From Corythucha ciliata (taxonomy: Eukaryota > Arthropoda > Insecta > Hemiptera > Tingidae): a DNA stretch of 64,000 nucleotides. Positions 63,724 to 64,000 of the stretch are shown here, piece by piece. Below the pieces are notes generated by a model, which was not told where the DNA came from, did no database searches, and worked only from the letters and a program-made list of their open reading frames with translations. The position numbers were made by a program, and so were the translations under genes. Positions within the stretch are counted from its first letter, which is position 1. Each line of letters opens with the position of its first letter. The DNA lies in contig CM075942.1 in assembly GCA_038030265.1 (NCBI GenBank), forward strand, positions 39,460,751-39,524,750, read 5' to 3'.

Positions 63724-64000
63724 TCAACAGCTCTTTTCGAGTTCATGCTTTTCTTTGGCCCGTAATTCCTGCCCATTTTGATGTTCCAGCTCAGCGTTGA
63801 AAATTTTCAATTTTACCTCATGCAACTCTTGTGCCACGCTTCTTGCTTGTTGCTGCAAAAATCTTTCGCCTTCTTTAAGGTCTATTTCAATTTTAGCCGA
63901 AGCCGTTTTATGAGAGACCATTTCCTCGAATCCCGCATGACCATCTGACGTATTTTTTCCTCTTCTTGACGCTGAGGAAAGTGAAAAATTAAGGCACAGC
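63724..64000 (-). CDS. Harbinger second protein (Myb/SANT-like), C-terminal part
   Basis: A partial frame entering from the right window edge and ending at 63724, convergent with the transposase 58 bp away. The visible end is a charged, coiled-coil-like helix ('ERFLQQQARSVAQELHEVKL', 'AELEHQNGQELRAKEKHELE') preceded by a Ser/Gly/Arg-rich stretch ('SSASRRGKNTSDGHAGF'). PIF/Harbinger elements typically encode a Myb/SANT-like DNA-binding partner that helps import the transposase into the nucleus, often in opposite orientation. The assignment rests on position and on the coiled-coil tail; the Myb domain itself would lie beyond the window. Confidence 0.65.
   Translation of the reverse strand, partial: LCLNFSLSSASRRGKNTSDGHAGFEEMVSHKTASAKIEIDLKEGERFLQQQARSVAQELHEVKLKIFNAELEHQNGQELRAKEKHELEKSC

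Overview
The window looks like a repeat-rich, intergenic-type stretch of an animal genome, most probably an arthropod (insect). This rests on spliced DNA transposons (piggyBac and PIF/Harbinger types), a Crypton-like tyrosine recombinase, a Ty3/Gypsy LTR retroelement, a tRNA-derived SINE, a THAP fragment and many short inverted-repeat elements (MITEs). Base composition is AT-rich and nothing looks bacterial or organellar. I could not name the species, and I recognise no intact host gene; every protein-coding stretch I can assign belongs to, or probably derives from, a mobile element, and nearly all are broken.

Layout. 0-13 kb: unassigned AT-rich DNA with an inverted-repeat element (3.14-4.69 kb), a degenerate tandem region and small MITEs. 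13-18.6 kb: a degenerate short-unit array interrupted by nested insertions: MITEs, a 1.55-kb long-arm inverted repeat, and two opposed copies of a dispersed repeat, one with a 16-bp target-site duplication. 19.1-20.2 kb: a broken Crypton-like tyrosine recombinase on the minus strand. 22.04-24.07 kb: a piggyBac element with TTAA duplications, 13-bp perfect ends and an internally deleted transposase. 25.2-26.3 kb: a degenerate array. 27.01-31.05 kb: two adjoining trinucleotide repeats, about 670 units of CAG then about 676 units of AAG.

31-39 kb: mostly unassigned, with a MITE cluster, a THAP-domain fragment (35.55-35.85 kb) and a foldback repeat (36.31-36.97 kb). 39.15-41.09 kb: a nested stack of at least four elements, resolved by uninterrupted copies elsewhere in the window. 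44.4-46.6 kb and 54.2-55.1 kb: further degenerate arrays. 58.68-61.10 kb: a Ty3/Gypsy element on the minus strand with most of pol deleted and a SINE inserted in reverse transcriptase. 61.49-64.0 kb: a PIF/Harbinger element with a DDE transposase (plus strand) and a convergent second protein (minus strand, running off the window). A smaller Harbinger derivative is nested in the transposase, and a perfect 128-bp palindrome lies in its predicted intron.

The features do not form a pathway. They record successive transposition into non-genic DNA. The most unusual physical feature is the 4-kb bipartite trinucleotide tract. I did not find a convincing new biological system.
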